Source: Lagopus muta
Lineage: Eukaryota; Chordata; Aves; Galliformes; Phasianidae
Direction: 5' to 3'
NCBI RefSeq assembly: GCF_023343835.1
Contig: NC_064437.1
Span: 49,736,972 to 49,800,971 of the forward strand
DNA length: 64,000 nucleotides
Below are positions 1 through 38,810 of the stretch, in pieces. Each line of letters opens with the position of its first letter. The first letter of the stretch is position 1. The translations under genes and the position numbers were made by a program. Below the pieces are notes generated by a model. It saw nothing but the letters and a program-made list of their open reading frames with translations, did no database searches and was not told the DNA's origin.

Positions 1-1592
1 CCTGCCAGGTGGTAACAATGTAGGATTTATACAAAGATACTTTGATTGCAACCTCCCAGCTGGCAAGGCTGCTTTAATAGCTTGCAGGAGAGAGCAATGC
101 TAGCACATCTGTCCTGATGGCTCTGGATGACTTCCTCATCCTTACACAGATCCTTACAACATGGAAAGAAGCTCTGATCCCTCACAGTCAAGTAAGCAGA
201 ACTCCTTCAGGACAGAGGAGGCACACTGCTGCTCTCAGTGTGACACAGTGCCACCTCTGGCAGTGGCAATCCTTTGCCCTCAGCCATCTCTGGAACATGG
301 TGCTCCATAGCTGCCTCTTAGTGTTCAGGAACACCAGCATGGTGCTGGCTGCAGGCCGCTCAGTACCTGGGGACTGCCACCCCTCACACAGCACAGCCAT
401 CGCTCCAGCCAGCAGAGCCCCATCCTGCCAGCAACATCACTGGATCTGATGCAAAATCCATTTGGAGGCCAGCACACCCTTGTGCTGCATCACTCGAGTA
501 CTGACACGAGCAATGAATGTTCAAGACCAGGCCATTGCTTTCTTGAGAGAGTGCATCTGCATTCAAACTTTGGCAACGAGATTCAGTTCTTATTTTGCTT
601 CTTCTCGTTGAGGCTTCTTAGAGGGAGAGTCACAGAGGTTTGAAGAACATTTACTGTATTCAGGGTCACAGTCTTTCCATCTCTCTGCAGCACATTAATG
701 ATAATCTACAATCAAGTTCCAGTCAGCACCAGAGAATCAGAAATTGGGTTCATTTTTTAGGTTTGAACAAGGTTTGAATACTTACTGCCCAGGACATTCA
801 TGTCCTCTACCTCCCAGGCAGAGAGACACAAGAGAGTGTGGTCTTTTTCACAGCCCATATTTCATTTTACCCTAGATTCAAAGACACCTTGTACTTTGAA
901 AACAGATTCCAGTAGAACTCATTCGACTGGAAACAATCACAAATGTTTGTTTTGTCACCAGTTCAACCCCATATGGCTCTCCCACTCCTAAATTTCTGTT
1001 GTGTCCTGCCAAAACTCACTTGAAAGCATCTTGTGACAGTCTAACAAGAACATCAGCACTGCTACCCCTGAAACACTAGGACAGCTTTGCTAAGCTTGGA
1101 ATGCACCACAGGCACACCACTTGCCCAGGAAGTCAGGCCCTTGGGCTGTCCCCAAGCATCCCATACTTGTCTTCTCTACCACACCTGTGCAATTAAGTAC
1201 TGTGTTTTAGTCACCTCCCACTTCTCAGCCAGAATTTGCAACTTTTACACAATATTACACAGTAATTCAGTCAAAAAAAAAATCACTTTAAAAACATATA
1301 AGTCTTCTCCTGTTGGACAGTTTGAATTTGTCAGAATTGTTAAAATTCATGGTCTCTGTGTGTTCGAGAAAGAATGACGGGAGCTGCATGTTTCAACAGA
1401 ACAAATGCTTGAGTCTGAAAGCAATGGAACATGGCACATGCCATCACAAGCAAAAGCAGGGAATCCCACTCATTCTGCTCCAACTTACGTTAACGATTAT
1501 CTAGACGTATCAGAAATAACAAGCCAGGCCACCTTAACCTAGCTTCTAACAGATCTCATTTTGCACCAAGACAAGTATTTCGAATACATACC
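1..1592. other. Intergenic DNA, nothing recognised
   Basis: No exon-like open frame with splice signals, no RNA gene and no repeat I can name. Short open frames here lack any recognisable protein similarity. In human the gene beyond the PANK1 3' end is SLC16A12, but I see no monocarboxylate-transporter exon in this stretch. Confidence 0.6.
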
Positions 1593-1985
1593 TGGAATCA
1601 TTTGAGTTGGAAGGAACATTTAAAGGCCATCCAGTCCAACTCCCCTGCAATGAACAGACACCCACAGTTCAATCATGTTGCTCAGAGTCCCTTCCAGCCT
1701 GACCTTGGATGTCTCCAGGGATGGGGCACCCACATCTCTGGGTAACCCGTTTCAGTACCTCATCACCTTGATTGTAACTTCTCTACGTCTAACCTATTTC
1801 TCCCCCCTTTTTAGTTTGAAACCATTTTCCTTTGTCCCATCACAACAGACCGTGCTAAGAACCTATCCTCTTCCTTATTACAGACCCCTTTAGATACTCA
1901 AAAGGCTGCTCCCAGGTCCCCTCTGAGCCTTCTCTTCTACAGGCTGGACAGCCCCAGCTCTCTCAACCTGTCCTTGTAGGAGAAA
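1593..1985 (-). repeat. CR1-type LINE fragment
   Basis: The plus strand reads as the reverse complement of a CR1 3' region. It starts with the typical terminal block (GTTGGAAGGAAC with CCATCCAGTCCAAC) and continues through the block containing GGGATGGGGCACCCACA and the tract ending CTCAACCTGTCCTTGTAGGAG. The element is therefore oriented on the minus strand and truncated at its 5' end, as most CR1 copies are. CR1 is the dominant bird retrotransposon and supports an avian origin. Limits are approximate to about 15 bp. Confidence 0.9.
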
Positions 1986-3684
1986 CTTAACCTGCAAACT
2001 CACTGATCTTCCCCAGGGAATCTGCTTCTTTACCCGTACCATTCTCAAAACAAAGATTCAAAGCTCTGAACACTTCTAGGTTCTTGATACAGACCTACTG
2101 CGGTGGTGCAGTGGAGCTTCTCTTGCTCCAAACAGGAGGGATGAAGAAAGGCAAAGCTTAATAGATAAACAAGCAAATTACTGGACGTCAGATTCACAGG
2201 AGAGTGTTGCAGGGGAAGAAAAATATGCTGACTTCAGATTTCAAAACAACAAAGAAATACCTTTGCAGGCATTGCAGAACTCTTCTCCGTTAGCGAAGTT
2301 GAAATTTAACCTACAACATAGTTTTCTTCTTAAACCAGGCTCTTCCAATTTCTCCTACTTAGTGACTTATCTTAATCCAACATCCTAATCATTATATCTA
2401 TTCTTTTTACCAACCAAGTAGACCCATTTATACTGTCTGTACATTTTTCCAGTCTATCTGCTATGACAGCTGACATATTATGCATTTTAAGTCTCAATTC
2501 AGCATTTTGAAGTTGCTTCATTTTATGCTTCTCTTAAAACAGCTGTGATTAACTTACCTGACAGTCCCTGGAATTCTACAGCTAGTGCATGCTTTTCTTA
2601 TGCAACCACACAACCTGAATTTGTGCTTATTGCACAGTCTGTGTGTGTGTTGGCCTGAATGACGTGCTAGTGTTGTTGTTTCTTTTTCTGGATCAGAAAA
2701 TTCGCATCTTAAAAGAAGTGCTACTTCATACTTAAGTAACATTTCATTCTTTCACTGCTGAACTATAAATGCTAAGAATACAGGGATGTCTAAGTGACAG
2801 ATACTTCCAAATCATATCCTCTTAAAAAAAGAAGAGGGAGAAAAAGAGCACACTTTTTTTTTTAAAGTAGGAAAAAAAAACCCAACACACAAGAAGTCCC
2901 ACCCCATAACCATGAAGCTGCCATGAGCACCGTCCTTAAAGCCAAGTAAATCTCTATTATCTATATTATGCTTCCCTCTACTGATTCATCTAGGAAGTGC
3001 AGTCACTCCCTTTAGAGTGACTACGAAAAGATAATTTGCAAAAAATTATGCATATTCATTTATTCCTTTATAATCAAACTGAACCAGAAAGGTATTCATG
3101 CATTTTGTAAACGCCGATTCGAAGAAACAGTCAATTTGATAAAGCAAACTATTCTTTTAGAGCTGGAGCGTGACCTGCATCATCTTTGTTCTTTGGATGT
3201 TAGATGTCTGGAATTACCTTGTCCTGAATCAATGTCAGAAGATTCTATGATAAAGATCATACTTCAAAGATCCTGCACCTAAACTCTGTATACACATTTC
3301 CTCTGAATATTCCTTAAAAAAAAAAAAAATATTTAAGTTACTGGTAAAACTTGTAAATCAGCTTAATAAAAGTTTCATTTTGTTCATGAAAAATGAAAGG
3401 CATGGAGTAAAACTACTCCCACCGATCTCATGTTAATTATTACATGAAAAATCACCTGCAACATGCTAACATTCTGATGTAGTCATTTACAACCTATGAC
3501 AAAAAAAAACCCAAAACGTCAGGCAAAAAAGATTCAAAGGCAAAGAAACGTAACTAAATACTAAAAAAAAAAAAGTGAAGCACCAAAGAATTATTGTGGA
3601 AACAATTTGTCATACGTCACAAAGCAGTTATGCATGTCATGTAACTGATTCCAAGGAATGAATTCCACAGACACATTAAAATCG
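1986..3684. other. Intergenic or distal 3' flank of PANK1
   Basis: AT-rich DNA with several short poly-A and poly-T runs and a short GT run near 2640. No coding exon or RNA gene recognised. If the PANK1 3' UTR uses a more distal poly(A) site, part of this region could be transcribed. Confidence 0.4.
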
Positions 3685-5054
3685 TCAAAACAGTGGTGGT
3701 CTTTATTTCCATCAGACATGTTAACAATTAGGTTAATATGAACTCATTTCACCATCTGTGAGATATGGAAATTAATGATTATTAAAAAAGTGAATAAACC
3801 CCCTTCCAAAAATATACTGGATAATACATGTGTCTGAATTTTACACTACCCTCCCGATGAGCCCTTTATGCTATGTGACATGACATACAGCTCTACAAGA
3901 CAAAATAATTTGTGGACTTCTTCAGCCTTTGATTTGTGAGCCTTCAAGGTTCCCAGGAAAAGCAAGCTTGTCCACCCTATGCAGCTAAGTACATAGATTT
4001 CAGAAGGATCTCACCTCAATACAAATATCTGGAGATTTGCCAATCAAACCAAGGTAGAAAATAACATACTGGAACAAACACTTAAACCTTGGTGTCCTGC
4101 AGGGAAAGTAAGCCTTAGCTTAAAAACAGAAAATGCATTAGCAATAATCTTTCTAACTTTAGAAACTGGGCTTTGGATAATGCAGTTAACGCTTGGTTTT
4201 GATCACCAGCAACTTAGAAATCACAGACTACAGAAAAGTCTTCAAATAAATTGAAGTAATCTCCTCCCTTTCCCACCTATCACCAAGTACGTACCATATA
4301 AATAACTACCGTACTACAGAGCTCTTCAGACAAATCACTTTCAACATTAATGGGATTTCATTTTAGTGTCAAGTTAGCAGCCTGTTCCTGATTGTGAAAA
4401 TCAGGACAACTGAAGAATTAACTTTTCACCACACACTCTCCCTCCTAAAGTTCTCGTGCGTTCTTGCCAAGAAACTCACGAAGTCACAGGAAAGCCTGTA
4501 TTTTTATTTTTATTTTTTGACAGGATGAGGGAAAGGTGTTAAATAAAAGCGACTCATCTAAAGAGAAAAGGCAACAAATCAACAACTAGTTTTCACAGTA
4601 AAAATGCATCAGCTTCGTAGTTTCATTTGAAACCAAGAACAAATCATGAAACGTCATGAAAATAAGAAAAAAATCTCCTAGAGTGATTACTAAATGAAGT
4701 TAAAATTACCACACTATGATCAGTAAACCCCAGAAGAAAAGCAGATGCCTTGTATCACAGATCCTACATTAAACAGTATACAGTTAAAATAATTCCATAA
4801 ACTCTGTATGTTTGGCAACGTTGCACATTTTCCCCCTAAAAAATACAGTGTACAGAAAAAAAAATCTCAGTATTCCCAGTATGAACTCCGAAGTGTAAGC
4901 TCAAAACCCAGAAGTTAAAGATCAGCTAAAAGGATTTTAAATTATTTACAAATCCAGCAGTTAGAACTATCATAATGGCTTCATTTCCATCCTTGTAGTG
5001 GCTTTCACTCTTATCCAGCAGCATCTGCAGTAGATATCTCTTGAGACATCTTCA
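3685..5054 (-). other. PANK1: Probable PANK1 3' UTR
   Basis: This follows the PANK1 stop codon on the minus strand. It holds no open frame and is AT-rich. On the minus strand AATAAA hexamers occur at 4503-4508 and 4509-4514 (two overlapping candidates in a T/A tract) and at 3702-3707. Either could direct cleavage. The extent given assumes the distal one and is an inference; cDNA or poly(A)-site reads would fix it. Confidence 0.4.
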
Positions 5055-29650
<24,596 letters not shown>

Positions 29651-30006
29651 GGCGGCGGTGTCTCTCTCCCCTTTGTCTCTCGGCTCAGCTCCAGCGGGGC
29701 GCGGCGGAGCCTTCGCTCACGCCGCCAGCAGCTCCGCGCGCCGGGGATGCGGCGCCCGTCCGCCCTCTCCCCCCTCCCTCGCGGGGACGGCGCAGGCGTG
29801 GTGGCGGCCGCGGCGCGCTGCAGAGGGGCGGCCACCGCCCTTCGGCGGGAACGCGGCGCCCCCAGCTCGCGCGACCCCGGCACCTGCGGGCCCCGGGCGG
29901 GCGGCTCCTGGCGCCTGTCCCCGCCCCGCGGGTTCGCCCCCCGCCCGCGGGCACGCCCTGCCTCATCCGGAGCCATCGGGGCAGCGCTCCGCTCTGTGCC
30001 CGGCGT

Positions 30007-30012
30007 CACGTG
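30007..30012. promoter_or_regulatory. E-box CACGTG upstream of PANK1 exon 1alpha
   Basis: Perfect palindromic E-box in the context GTCACGTGTC, about 360 bp upstream of the alpha ATG and inside the CpG island. It is a candidate site for bHLH-zip factors (USF, MYC, TFE/TFEB). Function is inferred from sequence only. Confidence 0.4.
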
Positions 30013-30120
30013 TCCCGGAGCGGTCGGGAGCGACGCGCGCGACCTTGAGCGCGGCCGACCTCGCGCGTTTTCCCTATCTCGGCGTTCCCTGCGCAGCGCT
30101 GCTGCTCGTCCTCTAACCGT

Positions 30121-33100
30121 GATTTATGGCCCGGCAGAAAAACACATTTTCTGAATGGAGTATAAAAACATCAAATATCCAGCGGCTACAGATATACAAA
30201 TACACAGCGATTACGCTGCGGCATCGCGTATCCAGCCGCACAACGCTCGGTCGGTTCTGCCCCATGCACGAAGGTCACTTCTACACAGCCGCCCGTCGCC
30301 GCACGGATGACGGGCCATTATAAGAGCCGGTCGCATAGCGCCTTCTCCTCACACCTACCACTGACACAGGACACGGGCCCTGCACTGCACACCAACCTCA
30401 CCACGGGAAGGTTAGTTGTACCTGGCCCCAGCCAGGGATACAGCAGTGCAGCCCAACGGAACAGCCTTGAGAGGGATAATGTGAAGTTATCTCCACTTCT
30501 CAGCTGAGACCAGAGCACTGTGCTTCAGGGATCAAGAACAAGTCACAGGCAAACGCATGCACGAAACTGGGGAATGGAGAATGTGTTTGGGAACGAAGAA
30601 CATATAAAGCATCCTTCCTAAAGCCAATAACTAATATTTTGAAGATGATTAAAACACTCTGATTTTTTCTCACAATAGATGAGCAGCTGCTGCAAGTGGC
30701 ACCCCAAAAGCGGCTGCCCTGAGGATGGTGGGAAGGACCACATGAGCTATGGGGCATCCCAAACTGCACAACTCACTGAGAATCTTACTTACTGAATCAC
30801 ATTTAAGTAAAACCAAGAGCTGTGCTTTTAGGACTAGTACTCAGGGACCATCAGCTGTAGTCCCAGCAGCCAGCTGGGTATGGTTCATATATGGTAACAC
30901 AGGTCACAAGGAGTCCTTGCTGCTTATGCTCCTCAGCTTGCCCTGGCTCTTGCCTTCTCCATCCCTGACAGTCTGACTGCACACACAGTGAGACTAATGC
31001 ACAGCAGACGATCATTCCTGCAAACCTGCTTTTCTCTTCCAATTGCAGCATAACTGGGAGTAGACACAGCAGCACTTCATACAACTCAGCCAAAGGGTGG
31101 CAACTTTTAACCTTCCTCCATAAAAGCAAACCAACTTTTAATTGTACACTTAGTTTCTGTGTGGTAGGATAAGCAGCCATTCCATTGACTGCAATGGAAT
31201 GCAGCATCTGTTTCAAGTATTGCAATTAATTTTAAGCATTAAACTTCTGGAATAACTTAAAAAAAAAAAAAAAAAAAGGTAAAATCACAACAGCAAGGTT
31301 TTGTCTAGGCAAGAAATGATCTAAAAGCATATTCAAATTTAGAATAAAAGGATAACAGTGAAGGAAATACTGTGGCTGCTGAAACAAGAAAAAAATATGA
31401 GAGCAAATTGCAGCATGTGAATTTTGATTATGCCTTCAGGCAGATATTCCCTAGATATTCCCTGAAGTTAGAGAAGCAGTAGATGCATTCAAAGATTGAA
31501 GACTGTCCACTACTTCAAGTCTTTTATGAAAGGTTCAACAACTACAAGGAACAGTTTGGGTAAAGCTGATCCTGCCCTGGCATAAAGAGAAGGCCTGGCC
31601 TCACACCTTTCTGAGAGTCATTCCCATCTGATATTTCTAACTAAATATTTCCCTAATGTTTTGCTGGAGATACTGCACAATTATGCCCAGGATAGAAGTG
31701 GAATAGATTGTGCTGAATGGAGGGTGAGGACAGGAATCTGCTAAGATGCAATCCAAATCTCCCTCAAGTTCACTGGCAGCCTAGACCAGTAGAATACAAG
31801 AAGCGTCACCTGCAAATAACCTTGGAGAAAATGTACCAGCGGAGAAGCGCTAGATGTGGTCTGAATCAATCACCAGGTTTTATGCGCAGGGACAAATCCA
31901 TTTCTGGGTGCTCAAGTTTCTGTGGTCTTGTAACCTCTCTGGCAGGTATCAACAAAAACTCTTATCAAATTTTTTGGAATTGGTGTGGAAAGATCACATT
32001 TCAAACTAATGTGCTGCTTTAATGGAACAATTTCAGATTGTTGTATTGATAAGTATCATATGAGCTGATATATGCAGTTTAAAATATCACTTTTTTAGTT
32101 TGGTTTACATAGCTTAGTTTTGGATTGAGCTTTTGAAAAGGTTTTGTATACCCTCTTGAATTTTTATTGCAGAATTCTTCACCTCCTCTGCAATACAAAA
32201 TAAGATACAGGGAATAAAATTAGAGGAAGCTTAATGTATTAAGTGATCACCCGCATGGGCTTAAAATGCAGGAAGTTCATGCTCTCAGGTAGTATTGCTT
32301 ATTCTGGACACAAGCAAACCACACGGTAACCCCTTTGGCATTCAGTGGAAAGTGATCCAAGACTTTTGCATGAGTGAAGTTGAAACTGGGAGCAGATACA
32401 CTGTTCATCCTACTATGCATCACCTATGAGCCACACTACCACACTTCAGGATCGCATTGCTTGATGTAGCGATGCAGGCAGTCTGTGCTCCTCTAATAAT
32501 CTGCCAAAGGGCTGAATTGGTGTAACAAAGGCCTCATGTTATTAACTACAATAGTAGTAATATAAATTTATTTTGAAAATCTGGAATGTCTTAGAAAATA
32601 CAACTCAGAAGAAATGTGACAGGATTAGTTAATCTCCTCAAAACAGTACAGGAAGCAGAAATAAACTTTCCCACTACACCCACAGCTTTGCAGCTAGTTC
32701 AAAGACCTGCTGTACAACAGCAACAGGCTGAAGGCACGCACTGCTTTTGAGAAGTGGCATTGCTTTCTCTTCTCTTCACACCACATGTACACGTTACTGC
32801 TCTTGCAAAGCTCTTGCGAATCAAGAACTAGGTGTGGAGTCTGTAAGATGTCAGTAAGATCATGGCATGTTATTACAGGCTCCGTTTTCCTTTTATCCAG
32901 ACTTTCTAAACAAACCCTAAGAGTCAGTTCAGATTTGAGTTCAACCCACAAGTCAACAACACAGGTAGGGGTGCAATATTGACAAACGCTATCTGGGATG
33001 CTTGCAGTTCTTTCAATACTAATATTTACACTATATTTCTGTCTTCCTTTCTGAAAAGGCAGGTGTGGAAACTACTTGTTTACTTTAACTCATTTCTTAC

Positions 33101-36100
33101 ATATGTCACTGCAAACCAGTAATCTGTGGGAACAGAACGACAAACACAGCATGCTGAAAGACCCAGGACACAGACTCAGAACAGTCAACTTTCTACTATC
33201 ACTGACCCATGGCATACTACACACTTGCATGGCAAACATTTCATGCCTTATTCTATGCCTGCCTACGCTGCAGGTACTCAGGTTTCTATTACGTCTGTTT
33301 ACTTGCTTATAAACACACAGACACAGGCTGTAACACTCTGAGCCAATTCCATCAAATTTTAAGATAGTTTGAGATGGGATTGAAAGCACTATTTTAGATT
33401 CTATAGTTTCAACCTCAATGGAAATGGGGGCAGGGAGCATGAAAACCACATGTGTTATCATCAGACAATCTTGCCTGAAACCCATGAGGCTCCATGCTCA
33501 TTTTGAGGGACTCGTATTACATAAGGGAAGCATCAAGCAGATGCAGTCCACATGTAAACCCGCTACCCAAGAACCCCTCAAAATGCTACAGAGCACTGTT
33601 GCTGTTTTTCCTATTCAAAGCCAGCCAGCTACAAAGCTTTGGTCACATTTTGGAAAGTGGTAATTAGGAGTAATAACCTTGATAAGGAGCAACATCCTTC
33701 TCAAATTACATAAACCATATTACACAACGCAAAGAGTGTAATGAAACAAACCTCATTTAGCTGCCTGCAGATTTGTGTTCTAGGGATTGCTGGCACTTTG
33801 CCATTCCTGCTTATACTTCCATTCAGGTGACTTCTGTTTTCATCATGCTTCTATATTAGAGGAACACATCTGAGACGAGAAACTACAACTTACAGAGAGA
33901 ACAAAGAGCATAAATTTAGTCATATGCCTGAATGTTTGCCAGATTGAGGCCAAGACAGATTGCATTGAAACCATTAGTGCTTTCCCTCCCCACCCATATC
34001 TTAGCTCCTTTTAATTATGCCTGTTGTGACACTTAGTAAAAACTACTGATTTTAATAACTCTTGAGTTGCTTTGTTCCCCTGCAGAGTCAGATCTCATTT
34101 CCCCTTCTCTTGCATCACGGGCAAAACAAAGAGAGGCACTGTCTCTAAGTAGCTACCTAACTTGGGTGGTCTGAAGAGGCTCAGGAGGCATGTTCTTATA
34201 CTTCACTGATGACAGATACCTCATAGATAGACCTCTAAGCCAAGTGCCCAAGCTCTTGTCCAGGTGAGGCAATAGGAATACAGCCTGGAAAACTTTCTTG
34301 AGTAGGACATGACCTGTATATCTAACAACAGCAGCTAAGACACAGGAGTAACAGTCAGAAGAATACATAGGTGAGCCTGGCCTTACCAGTCTGTCCCTTC
34401 CTATGGACAGATTCTGCACTGGTCCACATGGTTTCCACAGCTCAGGATATTCCTGAGATGAGGTTAGTTGGTGGCTGCTCTCTTTCAACCAAACTGATAA
34501 AAGCATGAAGTAGTCACAGAAAACCTACAACCTCTACTTTCTAAAGATTTCTCTGCTAATATCTCTTTTTCTCCATGCCCAGCTAGACAAGTACAACTTA
34601 CTTTATAGGTGTGTTTCCTCTTCACATTTTCAACTGATCCTTGTTGGAGCTGTTAGTGACCATCTTACATAGAAAACAAAACCTTCTGTGCCTTAGTTCA
34701 AACATTTCAAATAAAATTCCTTAAGTCTGTAAAGATTTAAAATCTAGTTTTTGATTATTGCTTTGAAGAACAAGTCAGTGATGATGAAGTAGGCATTGGA
34801 GATGAATCATCTTTTAAAATGCTATGATCCCTATTTTGCAGAGCTTGTAAAAAAGCCAAAATCAGGTAGTATATTTGAACCATTATATATGTAAAAACCT
34901 AAAAATACACTCTTCTTTGCTCCCATCAGTCAATCCACAACCTCTCTCCCTAAGCATTTGGATCAACACACTGGCACTTATCTTAGTCAAACTTAAACAC
35001 ACAGAATTGGAAAGCATATAAATTGAGAACTCACTGATTGGGAAACACTGTTCCTAATCATTAAAAAAAAATGATTGCAACAAGTAGTGAGCATTTGGTA
35101 GGGGAAACAATGGCCCTTGCTCCACAGCTGTTGCCCACAGACAATTACCCTCCTGTACATACACATACTGGTTTTGCTTGGCTGAGTATCTTCACGGTGG
35201 ATTTTTTCAACTCAGCGCTCTTTAATGATGGCATTATGAAGCACCATATAAAAAGTGACAGTTTCGAAACAAGCTCTTTGAAATACAACAACAGAATAGT
35301 TGACAATTACAACCAACAATTACAAAAGACTTTATTGCTCACTCAGCACTGCCAGATATGAAAAGGAGAAACTGGTTCTCCTGTCAGTACTCAGCAAGAT
35401 TTTCCACTTGTGTTAATTTGTATGTCCAGAGCTTCAATGCTGACATGAAATTCCTGTGGATATCAAGGATTATAGATCAAGTTAAAACAAGAGACCAGAC
35501 CTATGCCTGCAGGTGGAAGAAAAACAAACAAACTCCTCTCTAAAACACTCTATCCAGACATACCTCCAACTGGATTGCTTCTCCAGCTCAGGAGGGAAGG
35601 AGCACAGAGTACTCAACAGCTCTTCAAAATTAGTTCACAGACAGGGATCACTGCAAAAGGGAAACAGCACGCCTTTGGCAACCACCTTCAATAGTGGGGA
35701 GATATGTGTCTTAATGATCATTTAAATACAGAGTTAAGTCCAAACATCACAACTAAGTCTGGAGTTAAAGCTTCAGTATCTCAACAACGACTTCTCCTTC
35801 ACACAAACACACCAAAGGCTTACGATGCTTTGATGCTGAAAAAAAATTTAATTTGTCCTTGTGAGATTAAGCTAAAACCAGAGACGACAAAGCTCAAATG
35901 CTAATCTTTTAAAAATACCTTTTAAAAGTTCATGTTTGCAAAGAACTAGAGACTCTTGTGTAGGATGGAGCTGTGCTATTAATGACAAATTTCTCCCTAA
36001 AAGCTCTAGCTACCTAGTAACAAAGGAGGGAAACAACTAAATATTATGCTAAGGCTGGGTTGTTTTGCTGCAGTTATATCCTCTGATATTTCCGGAATTG

Positions 36101-36229
36101 TTAACATTTTAGAGTAAATAATACCATGAATAATCTGTTGTGTGCAATGATTTTTTCTCCCTGGAAGTCAATTTAGAAATTCCAGGTTTTCACATGGTCA
36201 ATAAGAACTATGTACAAACAAATACAAAG
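30121..36229. other. Intergenic DNA between PANK1 and KIF20B, left part
   Basis: No coding exon, RNA gene or named repeat recognised. It contains a 20-nt poly-A run (31259-31278) and a small perfect hairpin at 31178-31201. Open frames of up to 131 codons occur on both strands but resemble nothing I know and lack splice or initiation support. Confidence 0.6.

Positions 36230-36263
<34 letters not shown>
36230..36263. repeat. Poly-A homopolymer run (34 nt)
   Basis: The longest homopolymer in the window: 34 consecutive A on the plus strand. I looked for a retrocopy body upstream of it and saw none. Its exact length is likely to vary between individuals and assemblies. Confidence 0.9.
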
Positions 36264-36266
<3 letters not shown>

Positions 36267-38810
36267 ACTTCTGTCTACCAATTGGATACTCTTTGAAAAA
36301 TAGATACAATAAAATACAATAACTTGCAGGGTCATTCCTGCATAGGCAACAATTTACATTTCACAGCAGGAACCTTAGTGTTACCAAAACATTTATTTTC
36401 ACGTAATAAAACATAGCATAACTGTACATACACATACTTGTCTAACGAAAATAAGATTCAAAGAGACGTATGGGTCATCTAAACACATTCCCTGAATCAA
36501 AAAATTAATCTGAAAGTGTCAGAGACATATGCCAAGAATCATAAGCCACAAAAGATTTTCGAATATCCTAGAATCATAGAATGGCTTGGATTGGAAGGGA
36601 CCTCAAAGATCATCTAGCTTTGACACTCATACATTATTATCCTTTTTGACTCACAAATGGTAAATCAGAATCCTTAATCTTACCAACATCACCATGAATA
36701 TGAAATATGCATTTTTTACCAATAGAATCCTTAATCTATCCAAATTTGTTGCTTCCGTCCTTAGTTTTAACACAGAAGCCAGATAAAGAAGCCACAAAGT
36801 TAGTTTTGGCACCAGCCTATTCAGAGATGGGAAGAGAAAACAAAAGCATTTTTTCTCTCTCATACAGCAGGAGAAAAGGACTTATTTTATCTTTTTGTTC
36901 GCTTGTTCCCAAAACCTCTGTATACTGACTGAAAGCAGAACTGATGGGCCTGAGATATCAATCTCCAATGGTTTTTCTCTGATTGCTCTAAAAGGAGAAG
37001 GAACTGATTGATTTGTTTTGTCTCCGTTTATAAAACTTATTTAAAATATCAGAAGAGATGTGAGTTTTCATTCAATTACCTCTTACAAGGAAGGAAGAGG
37101 GGAAAAGCATAGTACACAAGCCAGAATGAATGCACAGCTACCCCATAAAGCAAAGATATGGAGAAAATACTGCTGCAGTGATTATGAGGCATCAGTGATC
37201 AACAATTACTAGGACGAGAACCCCCACAGATTACACAATCTGGTCTCCATTCACAAGTGTAAAACAAGTCTAATGTAAGGTGAAATAGATATTTCTGACC
37301 TGAAATTCTAATGGAAGAAAACCTGCCTGATTTCTAGCCTCATTATGCCAGTTTTCAGACCTTAATCCTCCCAAAATACATAAACTAGCAAGTTCACGTT
37401 TAGAGGGGATTAAATATCATTTTGATACAAGAGCTAACAGCACTGAACTGACATAACATGACTGTTTTTCACAGGATTAGCAAAGACTACTTAATTAATT
37501 AATACTTCATTAACACTTACTAACAACAACAACAAAACTTAAATGGTACCTCTTTCCTACAGGGAGAAATTAGCCTGGAGCTCTAGTTTCAGTGAATTAC
37601 ACAGCCCATGGTTAAAAAAAATAAATACCAAATCTTCTACCCCTATTCGTCAACCAAGTTTAAATTTGATTACAAACAGATTTATTCAGACCACGGCATG
37701 GACTGACATAAAGATGACTTAATACAGCTTTAATTTAAGTCCTTTGCAATTAAGGAGTGCTTTGTATCTGCAGATCTTCAGATATTTCACAAACCGAATA
37801 ATTGCTCTTTTCCCCTCCCATTTAAAGAGACAACAGCAGCACTCACAAACAAAAAGTAAGAGAAAAGACAGCTCTCACTTCTAAACTAAAACAATTACTT
37901 GGATCAGCTGGACAAAAAGTCAAAACAAAAATACCCATGCCCTCTCAACTGTGAAATTTAATAGTAGCCTTCCACAGTCATTCTTAGACTTTTAACCCAT
38001 TTGCTTTGACAGCAAAATGAAAATCTGGAAGATCTATGTCAGAAAAACATCAGAAGTAAATATCTTAATTTTCTTAAAAAGAATTCCCCTTAATTTCAGC
38101 CAATCACAGAACCAACAAGCTGCTTCAGTTCCCCAGAAAATCTATTCTCAGCAAGCTGGCTATTAACCTAGCAGAAATAGCAAACAGCTGTTTGACTATT
38201 AATCTAGCAATGCTTTGGATTGACTGATTAGCAGTTAAACTTACATTTCATCAGACAAAACATGCTGTCTTCCACTTGATACAGCAAGGCCTTGGGAAGA
38301 CTCCTCTTTCATGCTGCTTGTTGAAAGCAGAATCCATTGAGGCTTTGTTGTCTGACGTTGTTCATTATTTAAATATAAATAAACAACACAAAAAGCCCAT
38401 TCCTTGCAGTTTCAGCAAATTAATTCATCAGTATGAGCATTATTTGTTGAAGCTCCTTAAGCTTATTAGAAATACACATTTTCACCCCACTAACATTTTG
38501 CTGTTCTGCTTGTAACACTGAGTGTAAAGCTACCTGTTTATATTTGACCGTATCTCCACCAAAAGTATGTCATTTGGTTGCTACCACTGTGATCAAAGTT
38601 CTAAGCACACAGGTTACTGACCTCAAAGCACTGTTTCAAGTCCTTGTTTGACATGTGTTATTTTCTACGTCAATAGTTATTTGATCCATGCCCTGTACAT
38701 TTACAACTGAACAGAAGTAAAAGAATAGAATCTACTCCTCCACGCATTGCTCTTAAGACATTCACTTGTCTCAGTACAATTCACTTATGAATAAAAATGC
38801 ATATTCATAT
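36264..38810. other. Intergenic DNA, with one CR1 fragment
   Basis: Apart from the short CR1 piece at 36569-36630 I recognise nothing here. Confidence 0.6.
36569..36630 (-). repeat. Short CR1-type LINE 3' end
   Basis: Reverse complement of the CR1 terminus: TAGAATCATAGAATGGCTTG, then GATTGGAAGGGACCTCAAAG and ATCATCTAG. Only about 60 bp survive, so this is the extreme 3' end, with the octamer-type tail ATCATAGA at the edge. Element on the minus strand. Confidence 0.9.

Noticed and set aside
1-3684. Exons of the syntenic neighbour SLC16A12
   Set aside because: No membrane-transporter-like exon with splice signals was found; the gene probably lies outside the window.
36230-36263. The 34-nt poly-A run as the tail of a processed pseudogene
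   Set aside because: No recognisable retrocopied gene body or flanking duplication could be seen upstream.
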